64,000 nucleotides of DNA from Actinocorallia populi. Its GTDB lineage: Bacteria; Actinomycetota; Actinomycetes; Streptosporangiales; Streptosporangiaceae. Position 1 is the stretch's first letter. The number at the start of each line of letters is the position of its first letter. Both the position numbers and the translations under genes were made by a program. The stretch covers positions 434,001 to 498,000 of the forward strand of contig NZ_PVZV01000003.1 of the NCBI RefSeq assembly GCF_002995495.1. The letters run 5' to 3'. Under the pieces are notes generated by a model. It saw nothing but the letters and a program-made list of their open reading frames with translations. It had not been told where the DNA came from and did no database searches. Below, piece after piece: positions 49,253 to 57,903 of the stretch.

Positions 49253-50884
49253 TCAGTGGGGCGTCGCCTTCTCCGCGCCGATGCCCGTCAGGGAGCGGAC
49301 CTCCATCTCGGTGTACTTGTCGGCGCGGTACTCCTTGCTGAGGACCGTGCCCAGGTAGCCGAAGAGGAAGCCGAGGGGGATCGACACGAGGCCGGGGTTC
49401 TCCAGCGGGAACCAGTGGAAGTCCACGCCCTCGGGGAAGAGGGACAGGCTCTTGCCGTCGGGGCCGACCTTGCCGGAGACCACCGGGGAGAAGACCACCA
49501 GCAGGACCGCGGAGCCGAGGCCGCCGTAGATCGCGGAGACGGCGCCCGCGGTGTTGAACTTCTTCCAGAACAGGCTGTAGAGGATCGCCGGGAGGTTGCC
49601 CGAGGCCGCGACGGCGAAGGCCAGCGCTACCAGGAAGGCGACGTTGAGCTTCTGCGCGAAGATGCCGAGGACGATCGAGACGGCGCCGATGACGAACGCC
49701 GAGATCTTGGCGACGCGCACCTCCTCCTTCTCGGTGGCCTGGCCCTTGCGGATGACGTGGGCGTACAGGTCGTGCGCGACCGACGAGGAGGACGCCAGGG
49801 TCAGCCCGGCCACGACCGCCAGGATCGTGGCGAAGGCGACCGCGGCGATGAACGCCAGCAGGATCGTGCCGCCGACGTCGCCGAAGATCAGTTCGCCGAT
49901 CTTCTCGGCCAGCAGCGGCGCCGCGGTGTTGCCCGCGGCGTTGGACTCGGCGATCTCCTTGGAGCCGACCAGCGCGGCGGCGCCGAAGCCCAGCACCAGG
50001 GTGAGCAGGTAGAAGACGCCGATGATCCCGATGCCCCACAGCACCGACTTGCGGGCGTCGCGGGCGGTCGGCACGGTGTAGAAGCGGATGAGAATGTGCG
50101 GCAGGCCCGCGGTGCCCAGCACCAGCGCCAGGCCGAGGCTGATCAGGTCGAGCTTGCCGGCCAGGCCCTGGGCCTCGGTGCCGTACTTCAGGCCGGGCTC
50201 CAGGAAGGCGTCGCCCTTGCCGCTCTGCTGGGCCGCCTCGCTGAGCAGGCTGGAGAGGTTGAAGCCGTACTTGCCCAGCACCAGCAGGGTGATCAGCGCG
50301 GCGCCGCCCATGAGCAGGACGGCCTTGACGATCTGCACCCAGGTGGTGCCCTTCATGCCGCCCACGACCACGTAGACGATCATGAGGATGCCGACGCCGA
50401 CGATGGTCAGCGCCTTGGCCGCCTCGCCGGTCAGGCCGAACAGCAGCGCCACCAGCGCGCCCGCGCCGACCATCTGGGCCAGCAGGTAGAAGATCGACAC
50501 CGTGATGGTGGAGATCCCGGCCGCGGTGCGCACCGGCTGCGGGCTCATCCGGAAGGCCAGCACGTCGGCCATGGTGAACTTGCCGGAGTTGCGCATCAGC
50601 TCGGCGACCAGCAGCAGCGCCACCAGCCAGGCGACCAGGAAGCCGATCGAGTACAGGAATCCGTCGTAGCCGCTGAGCGCGATGATCCCGGCGATGCCCA
50701 GGAACGAGGCGGCCGACATGTAGTCGCCGCCGATCGCCAGGCCGTTCTGGGCGGCGGAGAAGGAGCGCCCTCCGGCGTAGAAGTCGGTGGCGTCCTTGGT
50801 CTGCCGGGAGGCGCGGACCGTCAGGATCAGGGTCAGCCCGACGAAGAGCAGGAACAGGGAGATCGCCAGTGTCTCGTGGCTCAT
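49253..50884 (-). CDS. actP: Acetate-type sodium:solute symporter (ActP family)
   Basis: A 543-residue sodium:solute symporter with thirteen predicted helices, of the ActP group that takes up acetate, pyruvate or propionate. Landmarks: TDFYAGGRSFSAAQNGLAIGGDYMSAASFLG, MVGAGALVALLFGL, VYVVVGGMKGTTWVQIVKAV and GLPHILIRFYTVPTARDARKSV. The ATG at 50884 overlaps the DUF485 stop as ATGA, the usual arrangement for ActP partners. It is much closer to E. coli ActP in pattern than the second symporter at 51397. Confidence 0.93.
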   Translation of the reverse strand: MSHETLAISLFLLFVGLTLILTVRASRQTKDATDFYAGGRSFSAAQNGLAIGGDYMSAASFLGIAGIIALSGYDGFLYSIGFLVAWLVALLLVAELMRNSGKFTMADVLAFRMSPQPVRTAAGISTITVSIFYLLAQMVGAGALVALLFGLTGEAAKALTIVGVGILMIVYVVVGGMKGTTWVQIVKAVLLMGGAALITLLVLGKYGFNLSSLLSEAAQQSGKGDAFLEPGLKYGTEAQGLAGKLDLISLGLALVLGTAGLPHILIRFYTVPTARDARKSVLWGIGIIGVFYLLTLVLGFGAAALVGSKEIAESNAAGNTAAPLLAEKIGELIFGDVGGTILLAFIAAVAFATILAVVAGLTLASSSSVAHDLYAHVIRKGQATEKEEVRVAKISAFVIGAVSIVLGIFAQKLNVAFLVALAFAVAASGNLPAILYSLFWKKFNTAGAVSAIYGGLGSAVLLVVFSPVVSGKVGPDGKSLSLFPEGVDFHWFPLENPGLVSIPLGFLFGYLGTVLSKEYRADKYTEMEVRSLTGIGAEKATPH

Positions 50885-51201
50885 CGGCCCGCCTCCTCGC
50901 GCAGCCGTTCGGCCAGCGGGTCGAGTTTGGAGCCGGCGTACCGGGCGTACCAGTAGGCGAGGCCGAACGTCGAGACGAACTGCAGCAGCCCGAAGATCAG
51001 CGCGACGTTGATCGAGCCGACCACCTGCTGCCCCATGAAGCCGCGCGCCCACCCCGAGAGCACGACGTACAGCAGGTACCAGACGAGAAAGGCGACGGTG
51101 ACGGGGAAGACGAAGGAGCGGAACCGGCGCCGCAGTTCGGCGAACTCAGGCCGCGCCCTGACCTCCTCATAGACGGTGATCTCCTCTGGAGAGGTACTCA
51201 C
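50881..51201 (-). CDS. DUF485 membrane protein, partner of ActP-type symporter
   Basis: A 106-residue DUF485 protein (YjcH-like) with two membrane helices: FVFPVTVAFLVWYLLYVVLSGW and NVALIFGLLQFVSTFGLAYWYARYA. The start PEFAELRRRFRSFVFP is the family signature. GTG 51201 has an AAGGAGG site. DUF485 genes sit immediately before actP in many bacteria, and the overlap with the symporter start shows co-translation; the exact role in transport is not known. Confidence 0.93.
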   Translation of the reverse strand: MSTSPEEITVYEEVRARPEFAELRRRFRSFVFPVTVAFLVWYLLYVVLSGWARGFMGQQVVGSINVALIFGLLQFVSTFGLAYWYARYAGSKLDPLAERLREEAGR

Positions 51202-51396
51202 CAGGGCCTCCTTACGGTGACGGGGGTCACAACAGATGGCGTGCGCCCACAACGTAAAGCCCCGACCACGCCCAGAGGAGACATGTATCGTCGAGGTGCC
51301 GCCGAGTTGCGTTCATCCCCCACCGCGTGCGACGAACGGTCGATCTGGCGCGTTGAACGGCACCGGCCGCTGTACTTGCGAACACCCGGTGGTTCC

Positions 51397-52866
51397 TCAC
51401 ACCCGGCGGGGCCGCCAGTCCCCCCGGTCCAGCCGCAGCCCCTCGGGCGTGTGCAGCCGCACCATCGTGCGCGCCACCCCGGCCGGACGGGCGGTGCGCC
51501 GGGAGACACCGACCATGACGAGGAAGGTCAGCGGCACCGTCCAGGCGCCCGGCTGGGCCAGCAGCGCCGCCGCCCAGCCCTCCCCCTGCCCGGCGGCGAC
51601 CGTCCACACCACCGCCGCGCCGGTCAGCGCCCCGCCGGTGAGCAGGCCCGCCAGCGCCCCGGCCGCGGTCAGCCCCCGCCACCAGATGCCCAGCACCAGC
51701 AGCGGGCAGAAGGTGGAGGCCGACAACGCGAACGCCATCCCGACCATGGTCGCCACCGGCAGCGACGCGGGCAGCAGCAGCGCCAGCACCAGCGGCACGC
51801 CCAGTGCCGGGACGGTCGCCGCGCGGAACGAGCGCACCCCGCCGCGCAGCAGGTCCTGGCCGATCACCCCGGCCACCGAAACGGTCAGGCCCGAGGAGGT
51901 CGACAGGAACGCCGCGAACGCCCCGGCCGTCAGCAGTGCCGTCAGCGCCTCCCCGAGGAGGCCGCCGAGCAGCCGCCGCGGCAGCTCCAGCACCACCCCG
52001 TCGGTGTCGGCGAGGTCGGCGGCGTACAGCTTGCCGAGCGCCCCGTAGACGGCCGGGAGCAGGTAGAACATGCCGAGCAGTACGAGCACGAAGGCGGTGG
52101 TGCGGCGGGCGGCCCGCCCGTCGGGGTTGGTGTAGAAGCGCACCAGGACGTGCGGCAGCCCCATGGTTCCCAGGAACGTGGCGAGGATCAGCGAGTACGT
52201 CGAGTAGAGCTGCTGGTCGCCGGTCACCGGCAGCAGCCACGCCTGGTCGTCGATCCCCGGGGCGCCGTCGCGCCGCCAGGCCGCCAGCAGGAACACCAGC
52301 GGGACGGCCAGCGCGGTCAGCTTCAGCCAGTACTGGAACGCCTGGACGAGGGTGATGCTGCGCATTCCGCCGCCGAGCACCCCGATGACGACGACCGCGG
52401 CCACCAGCGGGCCGCCCGCCCAGGGCGGCGCGCCGGTCATCCCGGCCAGCACCCGTCCGGCCGTCTGGAGCTGCGGCAGCAGGTAGAGCCAGCCGATGAG
52501 CACCACCAGCAGGCTCGCCGTCCGCCGCACGGCCATCGACTCCAGCCGCGCCTCGGCGAAGTCCGGCAGCGTGTAGGCGCCGGACCTGCGCAGCGGCGCC
52601 GAGACCAGGACGAGCAGCACCAGGTAGCCGCCGGTCCAGCCGACCGGCAGCCACAACAGGTCCGCCCCGCCCGCCAGCACCAGCCCGGCGACGCCCAGGA
52701 ACGAGGCCGCCGACAGGTACTCGCCGCCGATCGCCGAGGCGTTGGCCAGCGGCGAGACCGTCCGGGACGCCACGTAGAAGTCCGACGTCGTCCGCGACAG
52801 GCGCAGCCCGTAGAACCCCGCGAGAAGCGTCGCCACCGCGACCAGCGTCACGGCCGCCAGGTTCAC
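51397..52866 (-). CDS. Second sodium:solute symporter (ActP-like, divergent)
   Basis: A 489-residue sodium:solute symporter with about thirteen helices, GTG start at 52866 overlapping the upstream gene stop as GTGA. It has TTSDFYVASRTVSPLANASAIGGEYLSAASFLG, GGGMRSITLVQAFQYWLK, GLPHVLVRFYTNPDGRAARR. It shares the ActP pattern (GEYLSAASF, GLPHVLVRFYT) with the neighbour at 49253 but is shorter and more diverged. The substrate is probably another short carboxylate. A 195-base promoter gap separates it from the DUF485 gene at 50881-51201. Confidence 0.9.
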   Translation of the reverse strand: MNLAAVTLVAVATLLAGFYGLRLSRTTSDFYVASRTVSPLANASAIGGEYLSAASFLGVAGLVLAGGADLLWLPVGWTGGYLVLLVLVSAPLRRSGAYTLPDFAEARLESMAVRRTASLLVVLIGWLYLLPQLQTAGRVLAGMTGAPPWAGGPLVAAVVVIGVLGGGMRSITLVQAFQYWLKLTALAVPLVFLLAAWRRDGAPGIDDQAWLLPVTGDQQLYSTYSLILATFLGTMGLPHVLVRFYTNPDGRAARRTTAFVLVLLGMFYLLPAVYGALGKLYAADLADTDGVVLELPRRLLGGLLGEALTALLTAGAFAAFLSTSSGLTVSVAGVIGQDLLRGGVRSFRAATVPALGVPLVLALLLPASLPVATMVGMAFALSASTFCPLLVLGIWWRGLTAAGALAGLLTGGALTGAAVVWTVAAGQGEGWAAALLAQPGAWTVPLTFLVMVGVSRRTARPAGVARTMVRLHTPEGLRLDRGDWRPRRV

Positions 52867-53237
52867 CGGCGCTCCACCAGGTCCTCGAAGTCCTTCTCGT
52901 TGCGCTCGGCCTGGCGCACGTACCACCAGCCGAGCCCGGCGAACACCGGGTAGACCGCCCCCGCCAGCAGCAGCCACGGCAGCGGAAGCCCCAGCAGCCG
53001 CGCCTCCCGCAGCGGCGGGACCAGCAGCAGCAACAACGGCAGCCCACCCACGAGCAGCGCGAGCAGCGTGCACACGAACAGCGACAACCGCAGCTGCGAC
53101 CGCACCAGCGCGCTCATGTAGACCTCCCCCAGGCGCGTCTGCTCGTCGATCTCCCGCGTCCCCGGGCTGGGCCTGCGCCGCGCGGCCCCCGTCCGCGGGC
53201 TCGTCACCGTCACCCGCCGTTCGCTCACCGCGTCCAC
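52863..53237 (-). CDS. Small two-helix membrane partner of the second symporter (DUF485-like)
   Basis: A 124-residue protein with a 50-residue basic N-terminal part and two membrane helices (LSLFVCTLLALLVGGLPLLLLLV and LPWLLLAGAVYPVFAGLGWWYVRQAERNEKDFEDLV). The second helix followed by WYVRQAERNEKDF resembles DUF485/symporter small subunits. Its stop overlaps the second symporter start as GTGA, copying the DUF485-actP layout next door. The start is uncertain: GTG 53237 is used, GTG 53228 is an alternative. No obvious ribosome site. Confidence 0.72.
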   Translation of the reverse strand: MDAVSERRVTVTSPRTGAARRRPSPGTREIDEQTRLGEVYMSALVRSQLRLSLFVCTLLALLVGGLPLLLLLVPPLREARLLGLPLPWLLLAGAVYPVFAGLGWWYVRQAERNEKDFEDLVERR

Positions 53238-53298
53238 CCGCCCAGCATGCAGGCACGCGCCCCGGGACACGCCGTATCCCGAACCTCCCGCCGGGCGG

Positions 53299-54018
53299 TC
53301 ACGGGCGGTCCCGCCGGAGGAGGAGGTCACGCAGCTCGCGGGTGTGGCGGCGGCTGACGGGGAGTTCGGCGCCGGCGACGACGACGGTGCAGCGGCCGCT
53401 GTCGAGGCGGAGTTCGGTGATGTGCCGGACGGCGACGAGGTGGCTGCGGTGGATGCGCACCAGGCCCGCCTGGCGCCAGCGGTCCTCCAGGGCGGCGAGG
53501 GGGATGCGGACGAGGTGGCTGCCGGAGGCGGTGTGCAGGCGGGCGTAGTCGCCCTGCGCCTCGATGTAGTGGACCTCGCCCGGCTGGACGAAGCGGGTGA
53601 CTCCGGACAGCTCGACGGCCAGCGGCTCGGGGTCGGGCGGCGGGGCGGTGTCGTCGGTGATGCGCCGGACGGTCTCGGCGAGGCGTTCGGGGCGGACGGG
53701 TTTGAGGAGGTAGTCGGCGGCCTGGACCTCGAAGGCGTGGACGGCGTGCTCCTCGTGCGCGGTCACGTAGACCAGGCGGGGCGGGGCGGCGAACTGGGCC
53801 AGGAGCCGGCCGAGCACGATGCCGTCCAGGCCCGGCATCCGCACGTCGAGGAAGACCGCGGCGAAGGGCCGGTCCGCGGCCAGGGCGCGGTCCAGCGCGC
53901 GCAGCGCCGCCGCGCCGTCGCGGACGCCGCTGACCTCGCTGATCCGGGGATCGGAGCGCAGCAGGTACACCAGGTCGTCCAGGGCGGGGGCCTCGTCGTC
54001 GACTGCCAGCACACGCAT
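53299..54018 (-). CDS. LytTR-family response regulator
   Basis: A 239-residue regulator: receiver (about 1-120; acidic pair VDDE, phospho-acceptor D58 in VFLDVRMPGLDG, Lys in YLLKPVRPE) and a LytTR DNA-binding domain (about 140-239; EVHYIEAQGDYARLHTASG, LVRIHRSHLVAVRHITEL). LytTR proteins bind direct repeats about 21 bases apart. A TTGACA on the minus strand (about 54051-54046) lies upstream and its start would coincide with the ATG, suggesting a leaderless mRNA. It follows the sensor kinase by 31 bases and is followed by the symporter partner genes, so it probably controls carboxylate uptake. Confidence 0.92.
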   Translation of the reverse strand: MRVLAVDDEAPALDDLVYLLRSDPRISEVSGVRDGAAALRALDRALAADRPFAAVFLDVRMPGLDGIVLGRLLAQFAAPPRLVYVTAHEEHAVHAFEVQAADYLLKPVRPERLAETVRRITDDTAPPPDPEPLAVELSGVTRFVQPGEVHYIEAQGDYARLHTASGSHLVRIPLAALEDRWRQAGLVRIHRSHLVAVRHITELRLDSGRCTVVVAGAELPVSRRHTRELRDLLLRRDRP

Positions 54019-54049
54019 CCCCAAAGCGTGATGACCCTCACATTGGTTG

Positions 54050-55183
54050 TCAACCGGCCGAAACCCCCGGATGGTACTTGGGCACCCGGAGGCCGACCTT
54101 CGTCCCCGCGCCGACCGCGGTCTCGACCACCAGCCCGTAGTCGTCCCCGTAGACCTGGCGCAGCCGGGAGTCCACGTTGGCCAGGCCGATCCCCACCTCG
54201 CCCGACCGCTCCCCCGCCAGGACCCGGCGCATCTCCTCCGGGTCCATGCCGACGCCGTCGTCCTCCACGCTGATCCGGCACTCGGCACCGGCGTCCTCGG
54301 CCAGCAGGATGATCCTCCCCGGCCCGGGACGCCCCTCCAGGCCGTGCCGGACGGCGTTCTCCACCAGCGGCTGCAGGCACAGGAACGGGACGGCCACCGG
54401 CAGCACCTCCGGCGCGATCCGCAACGTCACCCGCAGCCGGTCCTCGCCGAACCGGGCGCGCGCCAGCAGGAGGAAGCGGTCGATGTTGTGCAGCTCCTCG
54501 GCCAGGGTCGTGAAGTCGCCGTGCCGCCGGAAGGAGTAGCGGGTGAAGTCGGCGAACTCCAGCAGCAGCTCCCGCGCCCGCTCCGGGTCCGTCCGGACGA
54601 ACGAGGCGATCGTGGTGAGCGCGTTGTAGACGAAGTGCGGCGAGATCTGCGCGCGCAGCGCCCGCACCTCGGCCTCGGCCAGCAGGGTGCGGGAGCGGTC
54701 GAGCTCGGCCAGCTCCAGCTGGGTGCCGATCCAGCGGGCCACCTCCTCGGTCGCCCGCACCAGCCCGGCCGAGGCCTGCTCCCCGTAGGCGACCAGCGAC
54801 CCCACCACCCCGCCGTCGGTGGTCAGCGGCACCACCACGGCGGCGCGGCCGTCGGCCAGCTCCACCACCCGGGGGCGGCCCGAGACCAGGGTCTCGGCGG
54901 CGAGGTCCAGCGCGTCCTCCGGCCCGGTGAGCACCTCGTCCCGGTCGGTGATCGCCAGCCCGTCCGCGCCCAGCAGCTCCCGCAGGTGCCGCCCGGCCTT
55001 CTCCGCGCCCTGCCGGGTCAGCCCGCCGCGCAGCGCGGGCGCGGCCAGGGAGGCCTTGTGCAGGGTCTCGAACGCGGCGCGCTCCACCGGCCCGCCGAGA
55101 TCGCGCCGCCGCAGCCGCACCAGCAGGAGCACCGCCCCCGCCACCAGAAGCACCGCCAGCACGGCGGGCAAGACGAAGTCCAC
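54050..55183 (-). CDS. LytS-type sensor histidine kinase
   Basis: A 377-residue kinase with one N-terminal membrane helix (about residues 3-24), a GAF-like domain (about 45-165), and a His_kinase domain of the LytS type: EVRALRAQISPHFVYNALTTIASFVR with the phospho-His, then the ATPase domain VPFLCLQPLVENAVRHGLEG, EDDGVGMDPEEMRRVL and GIGLANVDSRLRQVYGDDYG. It lacks the five-helix sensor domain of LytS, so it may sense a cytosolic ligand through the GAF part. GTG 55183 has a TAACTT six bases upstream, again a leaderless-type promoter. Cognate regulator is the next gene. A related BtsSR-type system controls pyruvate uptake in E. coli. Confidence 0.92.
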   Translation of the reverse strand: MDFVLPAVLAVLLVAGAVLLLVRLRRRDLGGPVERAAFETLHKASLAAPALRGGLTRQGAEKAGRHLRELLGADGLAITDRDEVLTGPEDALDLAAETLVSGRPRVVELADGRAAVVVPLTTDGGVVGSLVAYGEQASAGLVRATEEVARWIGTQLELAELDRSRTLLAEAEVRALRAQISPHFVYNALTTIASFVRTDPERARELLLEFADFTRYSFRRHGDFTTLAEELHNIDRFLLLARARFGEDRLRVTLRIAPEVLPVAVPFLCLQPLVENAVRHGLEGRPGPGRIILLAEDAGAECRISVEDDGVGMDPEEMRRVLAGERSGEVGIGLANVDSRLRQVYGDDYGLVVETAVGAGTKVGLRVPKYHPGVSAG

Positions 55184-55237
55184 CTGGCAAAAGTTAGCCC
55201 CGGACGGGCATCTCCGGACGGGAGATAGCCTGAGATC

Positions 55238-56146
55238 ATGGCTTCCGAGTCCTCCGTCCCCCCGTGCTGCGCCGCCTCCCGCCCGGCCTCCGAGCCCCGG
55301 CCCGTCGCGCTGAGCGCCCCTCCGGCCCGCGGCGACCGGCCGTTGAAGGGCATGATCCTGCTGGAGGGCGGGGTCTTCCGGATGGGCAACGAGGACGAGC
55401 TGGCCAACCCGTTCGACGGCGAGGGGCCCGTCCGCGAGGTGAAGGTCGCGCCCTTCCGGATCGATCCCACCACGGTCACCAACGCCCAGTTCGCCCGCTT
55501 CGTCAAGGAGACGGGCTACGTCACCGAGGCCGAGCGGTTCGGCTGGTCCTACGTCTTCCACCTGCGGCTGCCGCCGGAGGTCGCCGCGAACACCCCCGCC
55601 CCCGACGGCACCCCGTGGTGGCGCGCGGTCGAAGGCGCCTGCTGGCGGGCCCCCGAGGGCCCCGGCTCGGACGTCCGGCGCAGCCAGAAGCACCCCGTCG
55701 TCCACGTCTCCTGGAACGACGCCGCGGCCTACGCCGCCTGGGCCGGCAAGCGGCTGCCCACCGAGACCGAGTGGGAGTTCGCCGCCCGGGGCGGTCTCGA
55801 CCAGGCCGTCTACCCCTGGGGCGACGAGCTGTTCCCCCGCGGCCAGCGCCGCTGCAACATCTGGCAGGGCCAGGGCGTCTTCCCCGACCACCACGACGGC
55901 GTCCCCGGCCCCGTCGCCGCCGACTCCTACCGCCCCAACGCCTACGGCCTGTACAACACCGTCGGCAACGTCTGGGAGTGGTGCGACGGCTGGTTCGACG
56001 AGGCCCGCGACCGCCGCTCCATGCGCGGCGGCTCCTTCCTGTGCGACGACTCCTACTGCAACCGCTACCGCGTCGCCGCCCGCACCGCCAACACCCCGGA
56101 CTCCAGCAGCGGCAACACCGGCTTCCGCTGCGCCGCCGACGCCTGA
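55238..56146 (+). CDS. Formylglycine-generating enzyme (sulfatase-modifying)
   Basis: A 302-residue FGE-sulfatase domain protein. It has the family start MILLEGGVFRMGNEDE, FRIDPTTVTNAQFARFVKETGYVTEAE, HPVVHVSWNDAAAYAAWAGKRLPTETEWEFAARGG and TVGNVWEWCDGW. The copper-binding active-site pair is present: RGGSFLCDDSYCNRYRVAA, Cys 269 and Cys 274 with the spacing of the Streptomyces coelicolor enzyme, and the substrate-site end NTPDSSSGNTGFRCA. It should convert Cys to formylglycine in type I sulfatases. An N-terminal PPCCAASRP pair of Cys is also typical. No sulfatase gene is in the window. Divergent from the LytS-type kinase. Confidence 0.95.
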   Translation: MASESSVPPCCAASRPASEPRPVALSAPPARGDRPLKGMILLEGGVFRMGNEDELANPFDGEGPVREVKVAPFRIDPTTVTNAQFARFVKETGYVTEAERFGWSYVFHLRLPPEVAANTPAPDGTPWWRAVEGACWRAPEGPGSDVRRSQKHPVVHVSWNDAAAYAAWAGKRLPTETEWEFAARGGLDQAVYPWGDELFPRGQRRCNIWQGQGVFPDHHDGVPGPVAADSYRPNAYGLYNTVGNVWEWCDGWFDEARDRRSMRGGSFLCDDSYCNRYRVAARTANTPDSSSGNTGFRCAADA

Positions 56147-56265
56147 CCTCCCCGTTCGCGCCAGCGCCATCCACCGATCGGTTGATGCACGGGTCAGCCG
56201 GTTCCAGCGCGGATCATGGCCGGCGGGTCGATGTCCGGAACGGGCTGGGAAAACATGATTGAGGC

Positions 56266-57183
56266 ATGGCAGTCATCGAGGTCGCGAACCTCAGCAAGCG
56301 GTACGGGGACCGGACGGTCCTGGACGGCGTCTCGTTCACCGTCGAGGAGGGCGAGATCTTCGGCATCCTCGGCCCCAACGGGACGGGCAAGACCACCACG
56401 GTCGAGTGCATGGAGGGGCTGCGCAAGCCCGACGGAGGCTCGATCCGGGTGCTCGGCCTCGACCCCGCCAAGGACGGGCGCGTGCTGCACGAGCGCATCG
56501 GGGTGCAGCTCCAGCACACGCAGCTTCCGGAGAACATCAAGGTCTGGGAGGCGCTCGACCTGTACGCCTCCTTCTACGCCGCGCCGAGGGACTGGCGGGC
56601 GCTGCTGGACGACTGGGGCCTGACGGACCTGCGCAACGCCCGTTTCGGCAAGCTGTCGGGCGGCCAGAAGCAGCGGCTGTTCATCGCCCTCGCGCTGGTG
56701 GGCGGCCCGGAGGTCGCGTTCCTCGACGAGCTCACCACCGGACTCGACCCGCAGGCCCGCCGCGCCACCTGGGAGCTGGTCAAGCGGGTGCGGGAGTCCG
56801 GCGTCACCGTGGTCCTCGTCAGCCACTTCATGGACGAGGTGGAGGAGCTGTGCGACCGCGTGGCCGTCCTCGACCGGGGCGGCGTCGTCGCGCTCGACAC
56901 CCCCGCCGGGCTGATCGACGGGATCGACGCCGAGCACCAGATGCGGTTCACGCTGATGGACGGCGCCGCCTGCGACCCCGCCGCCCTGCTCGGCGGCCTG
57001 CCCGGAGTGGCGGGCGTCATCCGCGACGGCAGGCGGGTGACCGTCACCGGTCGGGGCGACTTCGCCACCGCCGTCACCTCGGCCCTGGCCCGCGAGCTCG
57101 TCCCCGTCGCCGACCTGCGCATCGACAAGCGCACGCTCGACGACGCCTTCGTCGCACTGACCGGCCGCTCCCTCCACCTCTGA
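56266..57183 (+). CDS. ABC-2 type exporter ATPase (DrrA-like)
   Basis: A 305-residue ATPase of the drug/antibiotic exporter type: Walker A GPNGTGKTT, signature KLSGGQKQRLFIAL, Walker B VAFLDELTTGLDP, switch VLVSHFMDEVEELCDRVA, then the DrrA-type C-terminal extension of about 90 residues (AEHQMRFTLMD, RIDKRTLDDAFVALTGRSLH). GAGG precedes the ATG by three bases. It is followed by a permease, a sensor kinase and a response regulator on the same strand with short gaps, so this is probably a stress-responsive export operon. Confidence 0.93.
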   Translation: MAVIEVANLSKRYGDRTVLDGVSFTVEEGEIFGILGPNGTGKTTTVECMEGLRKPDGGSIRVLGLDPAKDGRVLHERIGVQLQHTQLPENIKVWEALDLYASFYAAPRDWRALLDDWGLTDLRNARFGKLSGGQKQRLFIALALVGGPEVAFLDELTTGLDPQARRATWELVKRVRESGVTVVLVSHFMDEVEELCDRVAVLDRGGVVALDTPAGLIDGIDAEHQMRFTLMDGAACDPAALLGGLPGVAGVIRDGRRVTVTGRGDFATAVTSALARELVPVADLRIDKRTLDDAFVALTGRSLHL

Positions 57184-57194
57184 GGAGACCCCCC

Positions 57195-57899
57195 ATGACC
57201 GCACTCGCCAAGCTCACCAACGTCGAGTTCAAGCTCCTGGTACGCGAGCCCGGCTCGATGTTCGCCTTCCTCATCCCGCTCTTCATCCTGATCGTCTTCG
57301 GCGGCTCGATCGAGCCGGGCGACACGCTGCTCCTGCCGATGACGCTGGCGATCGCGGTGGGGCTGGTGGGCCTGTACCTGCTGCCCACCACGCTGGCCTC
57401 CTACCGGGAGCGCGGCATCCTGCGCAGGCTGTCCCTCACCCCGGTGCGGCCGGGGAGCCTGCTGGCCGTGCAGCTCATCCTGCAGCTCGTCCTCGCGCTG
57501 GCGGCCGCCGGGCTGCTGCTCGCCGTCGCGGGCACCGTCCTGGACGCGCACCTGCCGACCGGGGTGGCCGCGCTCGCCGCGGCCTTCCTGCTGGGCACGG
57601 CCGCGATGTTCTCCATCGGCCTGCTCATCGCGGCCCTGGCGCCGAACGGGCGCGCGGCCAACGGGATCGGCGTGCTGCTGTACTTCCCGATGGCCTTTCT
57701 CGCGGGACTCATCCAGCCCGTGGGGCAGATGCCCGATATTGTGGCCGAGATCGGGAAATACACCCCGCTGGGGGCTTTCCGACAGGCCCTGCAGGACGTC
57801 TGGGCCGGGACGTCTCCGGCGCCCCTGCTCCTGGGCGTCATGGCGGCCTACGCGGTGGTCGTCAGCCTCGCCGCGGCCAGGTTCTTCCGGTGGGAGTGA
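57195..57899 (+). CDS. ABC-2 type exporter permease (DrrB-like)
   Basis: A 234-residue permease with six predicted helices, of the ABC-2/NodJ group: LLVREPGSMFAFLIPLFILIVFGG, YRERGILRRLSLTPVRPGSLLAVQL and AFLAGLIQPVGQMPDIVAEIGKYTPLGAFRQAL, the usual C-terminal loop. It starts 11 bases after the ATPase stop with AGGAG and ends 4 bases before the kinase start, so the four genes are an operon. Confidence 0.93.
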   Translation: MTALAKLTNVEFKLLVREPGSMFAFLIPLFILIVFGGSIEPGDTLLLPMTLAIAVGLVGLYLLPTTLASYRERGILRRLSLTPVRPGSLLAVQLILQLVLALAAAGLLLAVAGTVLDAHLPTGVAALAAAFLLGTAAMFSIGLLIAALAPNGRAANGIGVLLYFPMAFLAGLIQPVGQMPDIVAEIGKYTPLGAFRQALQDVWAGTSPAPLLLGVMAAYAVVVSLAAARFFRWE

Positions 57900-57903
57900 C
57901 ACG

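Noticed and set aside
51283-52953. A rightward ATG with an excellent AGAGGAGAC ribosome site opening a long frame
   Set aside because: The frame runs opposite the second symporter and its sequence is Pro/Gln/Arg-rich shadow; the ribosome-like site alone is not enough.
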